A stretch of DNA of 64,000 bases. Origin: Deinococcus piscis. Lineage in GTDB: Bacteria; Deinococcota; Deinococci; Deinococcales; Deinococcaceae. Below the pieces are notes generated by a model. The model saw only the letters and a list, made by a program, of their open reading frames with translations. It was not told where the DNA came from and did no database searches. Both the position numbers and the translations under genes were made by a program. Location of the stretch: the NCBI RefSeq assembly GCF_014653275.1, contig NZ_BNAL01000004.1, positions 1 through 64,000 on the forward strand, written 5' to 3'. The first letter of the stretch is position 1. Every line of letters begins with the position of its first letter. Below, in pieces: positions 47,133 to 56,535 of the stretch.

Positions 47133-47678
47133 TCAGAACAGCGGCAAATGGCCCAGTGCCGTCACTTCGGGGCGCTCTGCACCCTCGGTAAAAACGGCCA
47201 GCACGGCACTCAGGTCACCGCCCACTTCTTCGATGATTTCGCGCAGCGAGTTGAGGGTGCCGCCGCTGGACACCACATCATCCACGATGGCGACCTTTTG
47301 ACCCCGGACCTTTTGCACGTCCAGGCCGTCCATGACCAGGGTCTGCGGCTTGCCGGTGGTGATGCTGACCACCTCGCGCACCACTGGGTCCACCATATAG
47401 GGCTTGGTTCCCTTGCGCACCACGATATAAGGGATGCCAGATTCACGGCTGATCACATGCGCGAGCGACAGAGCCTTGACTTCGGGCGTGACCAGGACTT
47501 TGATATCGGCGGGCAGCCGCTTCGCCAGCTCTTTGCCAGCTTCCTCGGTGATTTCGGTGTCGCCCAGCATGTTGAACAGGGCCACGCGGGTGGTGTCGGA
47601 GACAGGCACGACCGGCAAGTCGCGGGTCAGCGCCCCAATCTGAACGCGGTGGGTGGTGAGAGCGGCGGAATCGGTCAT
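47133..47678 (-). CDS. apt: adenine phosphoribosyltransferase-like protein
   Basis: The 181-residue type I phosphoribosyltransferase has the PRPP loop [17 protein letters not shown] and the Apt-like segment [35 protein letters not shown]. It should make AMP (or another purine nucleotide) from base and PRPP. Specificity for adenine versus xanthine is not certain. TACACT seven bases before the ATG indicates a leaderless transcript that also covers the methyltransferase. Confidence 0.82.
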   Translation of the reverse strand: MTDSAALTTHRVQIGALTRDLPVVPVSDTTRVALFNMLGDTEITEEAGKELAKRLPADIKVLVTPEVKALSLAHVISRESGIPYIVVRKGTKPYMVDPVVREVVSITTGKPQTLVMDGLDVQKVRGQKVAIVDDVVSSGGTLNSLREIIEEVGGDLSAVLAVFTEGAERPEVTALGHLPLF

Positions 47679-47685
47679 AGGGCGC

Positions 47686-47691
47686 AGTGTA
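47686..47691 (-). promoter_or_regulatory. leaderless -10 box of apt
   Basis: TACACT, seven bases, ATG at 47678. Confidence 0.65.
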
Positions 47692-47710
47692 GCGCCGGGC
47701 GCGGCACAAA

Positions 47711-47741
47711 AGAAAAACAGCTCCTTCCCGCAGGAAAGAGC
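47711..47741 (-). terminator. terminator of the acidic small protein gene
   Basis: On the minus strand GCTCTTTCC and GGAAGGAGC pair with one T/G position around a four-base loop, followed by TGTTTTTCTTTT. Confidence 0.8.
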
Positions 47742-47762
47742 CGGGGCAAACTGAATTCAGGC

Positions 47763-48080
47763 TCAGCCCTGGGGGCCACCGTCAATGCCGCCACCCGTGC
47801 CCGTGCCTGCGCCGCCCTTCACTTCGCCTTCCAGGTCACTGCCTGTGAGCGAGTTGGGGTCACCCTGGCGGTCTTCGCCGTCCCAACCGCCGCGCCGGCC
47901 ATCGCCAAACCCCGGCTCATCGTTGGGATTGCTCATCTCCTCAGCGGTATTGCCACGCAGGATGTCTTCATTTTCCAGCTTTTCGCCGAGGATTTCGGGC
48001 CGGGTGTCATCCACCTGCACGTCCTCACCGATGTTGATGTCCATGTCATTCGTGTCTGGGCCATTCGTGTCTGGGGTCAT
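47763..48080 (-). CDS. small acidic glycine-rich protein, unknown
   Basis: The 105-residue protein is acidic in the first two thirds (MTPDTNGPDTNDMDINIGEDVQ...) and Gly-rich at the end. It has almost no hydrophobic residues, so it is probably intrinsically disordered and hydrophilin-like in composition. Its own -10 (TATCCT, seven bases before ATG) and a good downstream terminator show a complete single-gene unit. No family is recognised. Desiccation-type protection is only a thought prompted by composition. Confidence 0.72.
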   Translation of the reverse strand: MTPDTNGPDTNDMDINIGEDVQVDDTRPEILGEKLENEDILRGNTAEEMSNPNDEPGFGDGRRGGWDGEDRQGDPNSLTGSDLEGEVKGGAGTGTGGGIDGGPQG

Positions 48081-48087
48081 GCCTGGG

Positions 48088-48093
48088 AGGATA
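48088..48093 (-). promoter_or_regulatory. leaderless -10 box of the acidic small protein gene
   Basis: TATCCT, seven bases, ATG at 48080. Confidence 0.55.
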
Positions 48094-48189
48094 CCTCCGG
48101 CCCCCGCCCCGGCCAGGCTGCCTCAAGGAAACACCAACCGGACCCGAAAGCGCAGATATCAGTAAAGCCGAAGAAAGATATTCAGACTC

Positions 48190-48219
48190 TTGACATCTCT
48201 GCCGGCTCACGCCTAGAGT
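48190..48219 (+). promoter_or_regulatory. promoter of the cysteine leader and tcyP
   Basis: TTGACA (48190-48195), an 18-base spacer and TAGAGT (48214-48219). The leader-peptide ATG is six bases after the -10, so transcription should start at or next to it. Confidence 0.8.
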
Positions 48220-48225
48220 TCAGGC

Positions 48226-48285
48226 ATGAAGCCGTGTCTCTGTTCTCTGTGTTGCCTCCCGGCCATGACCGCTGGGCAGGGCTAG
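48226..48285 (+). CDS. cysteine-rich leader peptide (attenuator uORF)
   Basis: A 19-codon frame MKPCLCSLCCLPAMTAGQG with Cys at positions 4, 6, 9 and 10 starts six bases after the -10 box with no ribosome site, hence leaderless. The stop TAG (48283-48285) overlaps the first base pairs of a 12-bp helix arm (48284-48295). Downstream lie the matching arm, a terminator-like stem with T6, and then the cystine symporter gene. By analogy with polycysteine leaderless uORFs described in mycobacteria, a ribosome stalling on Cys codons would favour read-through. The frame is short, but codon content, position and partner gene agree. Confidence 0.8.
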   Translation: MKPCLCSLCCLPAMTAGQG

Positions 48286-48362
48286 GGACAGGGCCACTGT
48301 TCTCCCTCATTTCTGCGCTGACTTCCTAAGCCGCAGTCCCATCTGAGACAGGCCCTGTCCCT
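48284..48362 (+). promoter_or_regulatory. antiterminator helix of the cysteine attenuator
   Basis: AGGGACAGGGCC (48284-48295) is a perfect complement of GGCCCTGTCCCT (48351-48362). The 3' arm includes the 5' half of the terminator, so the two structures exclude each other. A ribosome at the leader stop would mask the 5' arm. Confidence 0.75.
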
Positions 48363-48403
48363 CCCGCCCCGCCCGGTGAGCAGCACAGGCCCCTGTCTTT
48401 TTT
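48347..48403 (+). terminator. attenuator terminator upstream of tcyP
   Basis: GACAGG (48347-48352) pairs with CCTGTC (48392-48397) and CCTGT (48354-48358) with ACAGG (48385-48389), with small internal mismatches. TTTTTT follows at 48398-48403. It lies 53 bases before the tcyP start. Confidence 0.7.
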
Positions 48404-48456
48404 GAGTTTGCCCCTGCCTACTTTCACGCCTCACCCAACTTGCATAAGGAGCCGTT

Positions 48457-49842
48457 ATGACCTTTCCCGTTCTTCTGAGCGTCGCTGCGCTGCTGGCCCT
48501 CTTTGCCCTGCTGCGCTGGATGGACCGGCAGCACTATTCGTTTTCTCACCGGGTCTTTGCCGCTCTGGGGCTCGGGCTGCTGCTGGGCGGCCTGCTGCAC
48601 CTCCTGATTGGTGGGAACACCGAGGTGCTCGCGCAGGTGCGCGACTGGTATTCACTGGCCGGGACCGGCTACGTGCGGCTGCTACAAATGATCGCCATGC
48701 CGCTGATCTTTATCTCTATCCTGGCGGCGCTGACCCGGATGGACGCCCGGCGCAACCTGGCCGGGACCGCTGGGCGCATTATCGCCTGGCTGGTGGGCCT
48801 AACCGCCATTGCGGCCCTGGTCGGCATGGCGAGCGTGGCGCTGTTTGGCCTGGACGCTTCGCAGATTGTGCAGGGGCAGGCCGAGATAGAGCGTGGGGCC
48901 AGCATCGTAGAAAAGGCGGGTACGGTGGGCGAACAGACCGTACCGCAGCGCCTGCTGGAGCTGCTGCCCACCAACCCGTTTCTGGACCTGACCGGGGCGC
49001 GGCCTACTTCCACCATCGCCACGGTCATCTTTGCGGCGCTGCTGGGCATCGCTTACCTGGGCATCGCCGAGAAAAAGCCCGCTGAGGCGGCTGGCTTCCG
49101 CGCCGGGGTAGATGCCCTGCATGCCGTCATCATGCGGCTGGTGAGCCTGATTCTGCGCCTGACCCCTTACGGCGTCCTGGCCATCCTGGCTTCGACCATC
49201 GCGGCCACCAACTACGCAGCCGTGCTGGACCTGGGCCGCTTCGTGGTCGCCAGTTACATTGCCCTGGGCGTGATGCTGCTGGTCCAGCTGGCTGCCCTGG
49301 CCCTGGCTGGCCTGAACCCCGTCACCTACCTGCGCAAAGCCGCGCCAGTACTGCTGTTCGCCTTCAGCTCACGCTCCAGCGCTGGCACGCTGCCGCTGAA
49401 CGTGCAGGCGCAGCGGGAGCAACTGGGTGTGGAAGAAGGCACCGCCAACCTGGCCGGTTCGCTGGGCATTTCTATTGGCCAAAACGGCTGCGCGGGCGTC
49501 TACCCAGCCATGCTGGCCTTCATGATCGCGCCCACCGTGGGCATCAACCCCATGACCCCCGACTTTATCCTCACACTGATGGGCGTGGTGGCCCTCAGCT
49601 CCTTCGGGGTGGCGGGCGTGGGCGGCGGGGCCACCTTCGCGGCCATTCTGGTGCTGTCGGCCATGAACCTGCCGGTAGCGCTGGCGGGCATCCTGATTTC
49701 GGTAGAGCCGCTGATTGACATGGGCCGCACGGCCCTGAACGTGAGCGGCAGCATGGTGGCGGGCCTGCTGACCAGCCGCAGCGAAGGCACCCTGGACCGG
49801 GAGCGTTATACGGGCGCAGGCTTGGCCCCAGCCGGGGACTAA
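48457..49842 (+). CDS. tcyP: L-cystine symporter, TcyP-like (SDF/DAACS family)
   Basis: The 461-residue sodium/dicarboxylate-symporter-family protein has about eight membrane segments and re-entrant loops. It matches the TcyP subgroup rather than glutamate transporters by LLFAFSSRSSAGTLPLNVQAQREQLG and SLGISIGQNGCAGVYPAMLAFMIAPTVGINPM. GVAGVGGGATFAAILVLS is the second re-entrant region. AAGGAG lies five bases before the ATG. It is the sole structural gene after the cysteine-rich leader, which independently supports cystine as substrate. Uptake of cystine across the inner membrane is expected. Confidence 0.92.
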   Translation: MTFPVLLSVAALLALFALLRWMDRQHYSFSHRVFAALGLGLLLGGLLHLLIGGNTEVLAQVRDWYSLAGTGYVRLLQMIAMPLIFISILAALTRMDARRNLAGTAGRIIAWLVGLTAIAALVGMASVALFGLDASQIVQGQAEIERGASIVEKAGTVGEQTVPQRLLELLPTNPFLDLTGARPTSTIATVIFAALLGIAYLGIAEKKPAEAAGFRAGVDALHAVIMRLVSLILRLTPYGVLAILASTIAATNYAAVLDLGRFVVASYIALGVMLLVQLAALALAGLNPVTYLRKAAPVLLFAFSSRSSAGTLPLNVQAQREQLGVEEGTANLAGSLGISIGQNGCAGVYPAMLAFMIAPTVGINPMTPDFILTLMGVVALSSFGVAGVGGGATFAAILVLSAMNLPVALAGILISVEPLIDMGRTALNVSGSMVAGLLTSRSEGTLDRERYTGAGLAPAGD

Positions 49843-49921
49843 GCGACCTCGGCTGAAGCCACCTCAAGCTAGGCGGCCTTCATACCTCAACACACAGTTG
49901 CTCGGATTCAGGAAAAGTGGG

Positions 49922-49976
49922 TTGCGCACCCAGCACGCTTAGCGCAGGCGCGGGGCTAAACGTGCTGGGTGCGCAA
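49922..49976. repeat. 16-bp perfect inverted repeat between tcyP and pyrC
   Basis: TTGCGCACCCAGCACG (49922-49937) and its exact complement (49961-49976) enclose 23 bases that can extend the stem by TTAGC/GCTAA after one mismatch. It lies between convergent genes. There is no T tract on either side, so it may be a Rho-blocking or mRNA-stabilising hairpin, or a mobile-element relic. Confidence 0.8.
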
Positions 49977-50015
49977 GTGCCCGTAACGTACACCACCCAA
50001 CAAAGTCCAACCAAG

Positions 50016-50028
50016 CCGCCAAAGGCGG
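50016..50028. other. small hairpin downstream of pyrC
   Basis: CCGCC, AAA, GGCGG. Too short for a confident terminator; the surrounding spacer (49977-50067) holds nothing else I recognise. Confidence 0.3.
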
Positions 50029-50067
50029 AAGGCAAAACCCACCCTCTGCCTTTGACTGCTTTCTACT

Positions 50068-51339
50068 TCACTCGGCGCTGTACGCCACCACGCCGCCTAC
50101 CACGGTCAGCACCGGCCAGCCTTTCAGCGTTTCGCCTGAGTACGGGCAGAATTTGGCCTTGCTCTGGAAGGTTGCGGGGTTAACTTTGCGCTCGGTTTCG
50201 GGGTCAAAGACCATCAGGTCGGCGGGGGCACCAGCTTCCAGGCTCGGCTCGGGCCAGCCCAGCACGCGGGCGGGGCCAGCGGTCATCAGGTCCACCAGTT
50301 TTTCCACGCCCAGCTTTTCGGCAAAGCGGGTGTACATCACCGGCCAAGCCACCTCAATGTAGGGAATGCCAAAGGGCGCTTCGAGCAGGTCGCGCTCCTT
50401 TTCGGCCTGGGTGTGCGGCGCGTGGTCAGTGCCGATGCAGTCCACCGTGCCGTCCAGCAACCCCTCGAACAGCTCGTCGGCGTCGGCCTGCGTGCGCAGT
50501 GGTGGAGCCACTTTATACAGGGCGTCAAAGGACCGCAGCTTCTCGTCGGTCAGGGTGAGGTGGTGTGGGCTGACCTCGCAGGTGACCGGCAGGCCCCGGC
50601 GCTTGGCTTCGCGCACCCGGTTCAGACCAGCGGCGCTGGACAGGTGCTGCACATGCAGGCGGGGACGGTTGCCACGCTCCGCCAGCCAGGCCACGATTTC
50701 CACATCGCGGGCGATGCGGGCGGCTTCGGCGGCTGTGGGATTGCCCGGCACGCCCAGCGCCTGCGACACTTCGCCTTCGTTCATCACGCCGTCGGCACGC
50801 AGAGTGGCGTCCTCGGCGTGGACACTGACCACCATATCCAGACTGCCCGCGTATTCCAGCCCCAGCCGCAGCACGCGGGCATTCTCGTTGGTGCGGCCAT
50901 CGTCGGTAAACATCACCGCGCCCGCTTCCTTGAGCGCACTCAGCTCGGCCAGCTGCTCGCCCTTTTGACCCTGGGTCAGTGCCGCCGCCACGTGCAGCCG
51001 CGCCAGCCCCAGACCGGCGGCTTTTTCCTGCAAGGCCCGCACGATGGCCGGATCATCAATCACCGGGGAGGTGTTGGGCATGCAGACCACGTTGCCGTAG
51101 CCGCCCGCCGCCGCTGCCGCGAGGCCCGAAGCCAGGTCTTCTTTTTCGGTCTGGCCCGGCTCGCGCAGGTGAGCGTGAGGCTCAATCAGCGCAGGGATGA
51201 TGGTCCCGCCCTGGCCGTCTACTGTTTCGCCGTGCCCCTCTTCGGGCAGGTTCCAGCCCTTGATGATTCCGTCTTCGATGGTCACACTTTCGCGCTCTGT
51301 ACTGCCGAGGCGCTTGACGTTGGTGATGGTGAGGTTCAT
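50068..51339 (-). CDS. pyrC: dihydroorotase
   Basis: Dihydroorotase cyclises carbamoyl aspartate to dihydroorotate. The 423-residue protein of the class I type has the metal-binding HxH in IEPHAHLREPGQTEKEDLASG, the VCMPNTSPVIDDP segment and the late catalytic region DCIGTDHAPHTQAEK. A Lys that would be carbamylated is not identifiable by eye. The start at 51339 is fixed by AAGGAG six bases upstream; the frame runs 38 codons further without support. It is the last gene of pyrR-pyrB-X-Y-pyrC. Confidence 0.95.
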   Translation of the reverse strand: MNLTITNVKRLGSTERESVTIEDGIIKGWNLPEEGHGETVDGQGGTIIPALIEPHAHLREPGQTEKEDLASGLAAAAAGGYGNVVCMPNTSPVIDDPAIVRALQEKAAGLGLARLHVAAALTQGQKGEQLAELSALKEAGAVMFTDDGRTNENARVLRLGLEYAGSLDMVVSVHAEDATLRADGVMNEGEVSQALGVPGNPTAAEAARIARDVEIVAWLAERGNRPRLHVQHLSSAAGLNRVREAKRRGLPVTCEVSPHHLTLTDEKLRSFDALYKVAPPLRTQADADELFEGLLDGTVDCIGTDHAPHTQAEKERDLLEAPFGIPYIEVAWPVMYTRFAEKLGVEKLVDLMTAGPARVLGWPEPSLEAGAPADLMVFDPETERKVNPATFQSKAKFCPYSGETLKGWPVLTVVGGVVAYSAE

Positions 51340-51373
51340 TTTTGACTCCTTGTAGGTTGGTAGATAGAGAATA

Positions 51374-52291
51374 TTAGAGAGGCCAGACTTCGGCGTAGTC
51401 CTGCGGGCGCAGCCCCAATACGCTAATGCTGCCGCAAACGCCCGAGTCCGCAAGGTAGGCAGCGTAAGGAGGGCGGTTCATGGCCTGTACCGAGGGTTGC
51501 CAGCGGAACACCAGCAAGGGCGCAGTTTTCTCGGTGATGCCCCCGCCGGTCATATCTTCCGAGCGCATTGACCGCCATTCCACTCGGCAGTCGGCCACCA
51601 GACGGGTATCCAGCGGCGCAAACTCGCGGCAATCGGGGCGCTCATCGCCCAGCAGCAGGCGCAGCCAGGCGTGACGTGGCCCCACCGCTGTACCGGAACT
51701 TTCGGCCTTGAGGGCCACTTGCCGCAGTTGCCTGCGCACATACTCCTGCGCCGAGCCGCGTTGCAGAAAGTTGACAAACACTCCTGCACGGCCCTTGTCG
51801 TGAATGTCCAGCATCTCTTCCGAGCCAAAAGTGCGGGTCAGTCGCAGGTGCTGCGGGCCGAGCCGCTTGCTGAGCAGCTGATCGGGCGCGGTATGCCAAG
51901 CATCTTGGATTATCCGTGTGGCCGAGGTGCCCGCTGGCAGGCGGTAGCAGGACACCTGCCCGAACTCGCCCGCCTTTGCCTGCCAGTCGGGAGCGCAGGA
52001 GCGGGTCTGCCAGTGCTCCGGGGCTGCGCCGGTCTCCCAGGGAATCGTGGGCAGCGACGGACTGCATGCCAATGCCGCTGAGGGCAGCGCAAGCGTCAGA
52101 AAAAGCACTGTAGTGCGCCAGCCCAGTCGGCCCGGAGGCGTTTTGTACTGAGCTCCTGGCAACTGCGAGAAGTCCGGCCCCAAAGCAGTGAAGTTCTGCG
52201 CCATGCGGCCCCCAAGCTGAGGCCCAGGGCGGCCAGGCAGCGCCCCACACCGGGCGGGCTCAACGTAGTTTTCGCGCAAAACATCATTCAT
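51374..52291 (-). CDS. secreted hypothetical protein within the pyr operon
   Basis: The 305-residue protein has an internal hydrophobic segment RTTVLFLTLALPSAALAC at about residues 59-76, preceded by a long N-terminal part. Either the true start lies further downstream (ATG 52204 gives a 29-residue shorter form) or the protein is membrane-anchored. The exported part has six or more Cys (ALACSPS, TRSCAPDW, VSCYRL, DCREFA, VADCRVEW, GVCGSI). No family is recognised. It lies 34 bases before pyrC and after another secreted ORF. It occupies the place where Thermus has the bbc ORF between pyrB and pyrC, but no similarity is claimed. Confidence 0.72.
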   Translation of the reverse strand: MNDVLRENYVEPARCGALPGRPGPQLGGRMAQNFTALGPDFSQLPGAQYKTPPGRLGWRTTVLFLTLALPSAALACSPSLPTIPWETGAAPEHWQTRSCAPDWQAKAGEFGQVSCYRLPAGTSATRIIQDAWHTAPDQLLSKRLGPQHLRLTRTFGSEEMLDIHDKGRAGVFVNFLQRGSAQEYVRRQLRQVALKAESSGTAVGPRHAWLRLLLGDERPDCREFAPLDTRLVADCRVEWRSMRSEDMTGGGITEKTAPLLVFRWQPSVQAMNRPPYAAYLADSGVCGSISVLGLRPQDYAEVWPL

Positions 52292-52318
52292 TGGTCTTCA
52301 GTCCTTTTGGCGGACGGC

Positions 52319-52731
52319 TTATTTGAGGCTCAGCTTGGGCAATTCAGCAGGCAACACCTGCCGAATCTCATCTTCTGTCCCTATCAGGGCCAGTCCACCC
52401 TGAAATTCAGCCGCGATGGTGAAACGGCCACCCTCCTCAATCCGGACCTGACAAGTCTTTGGCGGTACCTGGGGGACCACAATGACAAAGTCAGCAAGGC
52501 GCTGGTCGCTGCAAGGAAAGGTCCCCTGCCCATCTGTCCAGAGGCTGGCCCCAAGCCGCAGCCCAGCTATATAGGCTTTGGCTTCGGTCAACATCACACG
52601 TTGCTTGGCATGTAGCAGTTGTAGGGGCTGCCCCTGCGAAGCTTGAGCCGAACTCAGCCCCACCGTAAAGAGAAGCAAGAGGACACAAGAACGCTGCACC
52701 CGGCAGAGGCAGGAAGTTGAACTGCGCACCA

Positions 52732-52732
<1 letters not shown>
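52319..52732 (-). CDS. small secreted protein within the pyr operon
   Basis: The 137-residue protein has a basic start and hydrophobic segment (RSCVLLLLFTVGLSSAQA) ending at a plausible AQA signal-peptidase site. The mature part of about 105 residues has two Cys bracketing TFPCSDQRLADFVIVVPQVPPKTCQV, likely one disulfide. This pattern resembles pilin-like C-terminal loops, but the N terminus is not that of a prepilin. Its ATG shares one base with the pyrB stop (TGATG). Function unknown. Confidence 0.72.
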
Positions 52733-54354
<1,622 letters not shown>

Positions 54355-54388
54355 GGCGTCTCCTTCTCCTGCCTCACGGGGCGGGTGC

Positions 54389-54402
54389 AGCCTCACAGGA
54401 CT
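54389..54402 (-). promoter_or_regulatory. PyrR-binding RNA loop
   Basis: AGTCCTGTGAGGCT on the minus strand fits the PyrR recognition consensus ARUCCNGNGAGGYU at every defined position and is closed by GCAG/CTGC. It sits about 35 bases before the leader ORF. Confidence 0.8.
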
Positions 54403-54429
54403 GCTGGAAAAAAGGATGGGAAAAATTCG

Positions 54430-54462
54430 GGACGGCCTTTCCGTCCACTGCTCCGCAGCATA
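54430..54462 (-). promoter_or_regulatory. pyr operon -10 box and leader hairpin
   Basis: TATGCT at 54457-54462 (minus) is a likely -10. GGACGG/CCGTCC (54430-54446) forms a hairpin near the 5' end of the transcript. No good -35 is visible. Confidence 0.4.
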
Positions 54463-54505
54463 ACAGACGCGTGGCGCAGGGCAGCGGGGTGTCCGGACGG
54501 TCAGC

Positions 54506-55165
54506 TCAGGCCAGCTGCGCTTGCAGTTGCCGCCACATCTCCTCTGCTGGGTCCAGCAACGGTACGGGGCTCAGCGGAGCCAGAGCGTCCGCGAACGCTG
54601 GAAAGTGGGTGCAGCCCAGCACGATGGATTCGGCCCCCAGGCGCGCGAGCAGCGCCGTCAATTCCGCCAAAGCGAACGCCTGCACAATGGCCTCTGCAGA
54701 GCGGCCTTCTTCAACCGCGTCAGCCAGGTCCAGCTGGGCAAACTGCACCAGCCGCAGCTGCGGGTTGGCGTGCAGCAGGGTGCGCTCAATCCCTGCGTGA
54801 CCGCTGGCGTTGGCCGCCATGACGCCCAGCGCGCGGTAACGGTGTGCCCACTCGCGGTAGGCGTGCAGCGGGGTCACCAGCGGCAACCCCAGCTCGGCAC
54901 TCAGAGCGGGAAGGTCGGTGGCCCCACTGAGCGAGTTGCAGTAAATGTAGGCTCCAGCTGCGCCCTGGGCCTGCACACTGCGCAGCACTTCCCGCATGTG
55001 GCGCTGGCGCGACGCTGGCTCCGCATTCTGAAACAGGGTCTGCGCGCGTGGCGATTCGGACACGGGCCGCTCCACCAGGCTCAGCTCCGGGGCCAGCCGC
55101 GCCAAAATCTCAGCTCCCAGGCGGGTATCGTGCGGGCTTCCTCCGATGACAGCCACAGTTCGCAT
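54506..55165 (-). CDS. aspartate/glutamate racemase family protein
   Basis: The 219-residue protein of the Asp/Glu racemase superfamily has both catalytic Cys in typical context: AAGAYIYCNSLSGATDLP and ESIVLGCTHFPAFADAL. The N-terminal VAVIGGSPHDTRLGAEIL matches aspartate-racemase rather than MurI style. It may supply D-amino acids or act on a related substrate. TATGTT lies five bases before the ATG. It is separate from the pyr operon downstream. Confidence 0.85.
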   Translation of the reverse strand: MRTVAVIGGSPHDTRLGAEILARLAPELSLVERPVSESPRAQTLFQNAEPASRQRHMREVLRSVQAQGAAGAYIYCNSLSGATDLPALSAELGLPLVTPLHAYREWAHRYRALGVMAANASGHAGIERTLLHANPQLRLVQFAQLDLADAVEEGRSAEAIVQAFALAELTALLARLGAESIVLGCTHFPAFADALAPLSPVPLLDPAEEMWRQLQAQLA

Positions 55166-55170
55166 GGCTC

Positions 55171-55176
55171 AACATA
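55171..55176 (-). promoter_or_regulatory. leaderless -10 box of the racemase gene
   Basis: TATGTT, five bases, ATG at 55165; the spacing is shorter than at other loci. Confidence 0.4.
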
Positions 55177-55209
55177 ACAGAGCAAAGCCCGTGTTCGGCA
55201 GCCTGGCCC

Positions 55210-55338
55210 TAGAGCAGTTCTCCGAATTACGCTATGCGGAGAACCTCACTCCACATAGCTCCATTCTCCGTCCTGCTCTTTGTTTTGTACTCGCTCCGCT
55301 CGACAAAAAGACATAACGTCTTTTTGTCAAATGCTCTA
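55210..55338. mobile_element. 129-bp MITE-like element with terminal inverted repeats
   Basis: TAGAGCA (55210-55216) and TGCTCTA (55332-55338) are inverted ends. Inside are perfect inverted repeats GTTCTCCG/CGGAGAAC (55217-55244) and GACAAAAAGAC/GTCTTTTTGTC (55302-55328). The right end contains the msrA stop codon. The 14 bases TGTCAAATGCTCTA at its right end recur at 53-66 near the left edge of the window. No clear target duplication is seen. Confidence 0.6.
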
Positions 55339-55884
55339 TTCGCTCAGAAACTGCGCGTAGTTCTGGCGCAACTTGGCGACTTTGGGGCCAACCACTGCGC
55401 CGCAGTAAGGGTTCTGGGGATTGTTGGCGTAATAGTCCTGGTGGTCATCCTCAGCCACATAGAACTCGCTGGCATCTTCGATGCTGGTCACGATGCTGCC
55501 GCCAAACGTGCTGGCGTTCAGCTCCTCCATCACCGCCTGGGCCTCGGCACGCTGGACGTCCGTCAGTGGAAACAGGGCACTGCGGTACTGGGTGCCCCGG
55601 TCTGCTCCTTGACGGTTCAGGGTGGTGGGGTCATGCGTCCCGAAAAAGATATGCAGCAGGTCGCGGTAGGTCACCTGCGAGGGGTCGAAGGTGACGCGCA
55701 CAGCCTCGGCGTGGCCGGTGACGCCCGTGCAAACCTGCTCATAGCTGGGGTTGGGACGCTGGCCGCCGATATAGCCGCTTTCCACGCGCTGCACGCCACG
55801 CACGCGCAGCATTACCGCTTCGGTACACCAGAAGCAGCCACCAGCAAAGATGGCCTGTTCGGTTGTCTGTTGAGCTTGGGTCAT
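55336..55884 (-). CDS. msrA: peptide methionine (S)-S-oxide reductase MsrA
   Basis: MsrA reduces methionine-S-sulfoxide in proteins, a repair function relevant to oxidative stress. The 182-residue protein has the catalytic motif [41 protein letters not shown] and [24 protein letters not shown] resolving Cys may be in NPYCGAV near the C terminus. The stop codon and last codons lie in the MITE-like element. High confidence. Confidence 0.97.
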   Translation of the reverse strand: MTQAQQTTEQAIFAGGCFWCTEAVMLRVRGVQRVESGYIGGQRPNPSYEQVCTGVTGHAEAVRVTFDPSQVTYRDLLHIFFGTHDPTTLNRQGADRGTQYRSALFPLTDVQRAEAQAVMEELNASTFGGSIVTSIEDASEFYVAEDDHQDYYANNPQNPYCGAVVGPKVAKLRQNYAQFLSE

Positions 55885-55969
55885 ACGTCATGATGCCGCC
55901 AGCAAAGCAGGCCAACACTGCCGCACCTCACCAAACAGAGGCAGAGAACTGAGGGGCTCAAGAAGACAT

Positions 55970-55995
55970 AAAAAAACCACCCCTGTACGGAGTGG
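55970..55995 (-). terminator. terminator of the tRNA-fMet gene
   Basis: On the minus strand CCACTCC and GGGGTGG pair (one G-T) around GTACA, followed by seven T. It lies about ten bases after the tRNA 3' end. Confidence 0.85.
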
Positions 55996-56004
55996 CTGTT
56001 CATT

Positions 56005-56082
<78 letters not shown>

Positions 56083-56106
56083 CATTGCTGTTTCCAGCGC
56101 TCAAAA

Positions 56107-56135
56107 AGAATAAGCCTGGGCGGGCATTTTGTCAA
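56107..56135 (-). promoter_or_regulatory. promoter of tRNA-fMet
   Basis: On the minus strand TTGACA (56130-56135), a 17-base spacer and TATTCT (56107-56112). Confidence 0.8.
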
Positions 56136-56157
56136 GTCAAGGTCAGCGCCGACCGCT

Positions 56158-56535
56158 TCAGCTGAGGCGGTCCAGCACTTCCAACCGCACTTCCTCAAAG
56201 GCATCAAAGAACTCATCTTCCAGGTCCAGGTCGCGCTCCAAGGCGTCCTGCTCCGTGTGCAGCTGGGCGTGGGTCCAGCGCAGCCGCGCCTCGCTGGCCG
56301 AATACACGTTGCCCTTGGCCGCCACGAACTCAGCTGCGTGCCTGACGGCTGCCACCGGGTCGGACGTGGGCGCCACCACCGAGAGGTTCCGCAGGTCACC
56401 CTGATCGTTGACCAGCGAGCAGGTCACTTCCAGGCGTTGGCCTTTGCGGGCCAGGAACACCTGGTCCACACGCCACATCGCTGTCGCGCGGATGGGGCGG
56501 TGAGCGGTGTCATGGGAGCGGCCACGGCGTTTCAT
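56158..56535 (-). CDS. hypothetical protein
   Basis: The 125-residue protein is not recognised. The N terminus is basic (MKRRGRSHDTAHRPIRATAMWR), the middle has beta-strand character (QRLEVTCSLVNDQGDLRNLSVV), and the C terminus is a highly acidic helix (LERDLDLEDEFFDAFEEVRLEVLDRLS). The ATG overlaps the stop of the acyl-kinase-like gene by four bases, so the two are probably coupled. No domain evidence for function. Confidence 0.75.
   Translation of the reverse strand: MKRRGRSHDTAHRPIRATAMWRVDQVFLARKGQRLEVTCSLVNDQGDLRNLSVVAPTSDPVAAVRHAAEFVAAKGNVYSASEARLRWTHAQLHTEQDALERDLDLEDEFFDAFEEVRLEVLDRLS

Noticed and set aside
48457..49842. Annotation as a glutamate/dicarboxylate transporter
   Set aside because: The SSRSSAGTLPLN and GQNGCAGVYPAM segments are those of cystine-type TcyP proteins, and the leader peptide is Cys-rich.
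49922..49976. Integron attC site
   Set aside because: The hairpin is fully paired without the extrahelical bases and conserved core triplets of attC, and no integrase is near.
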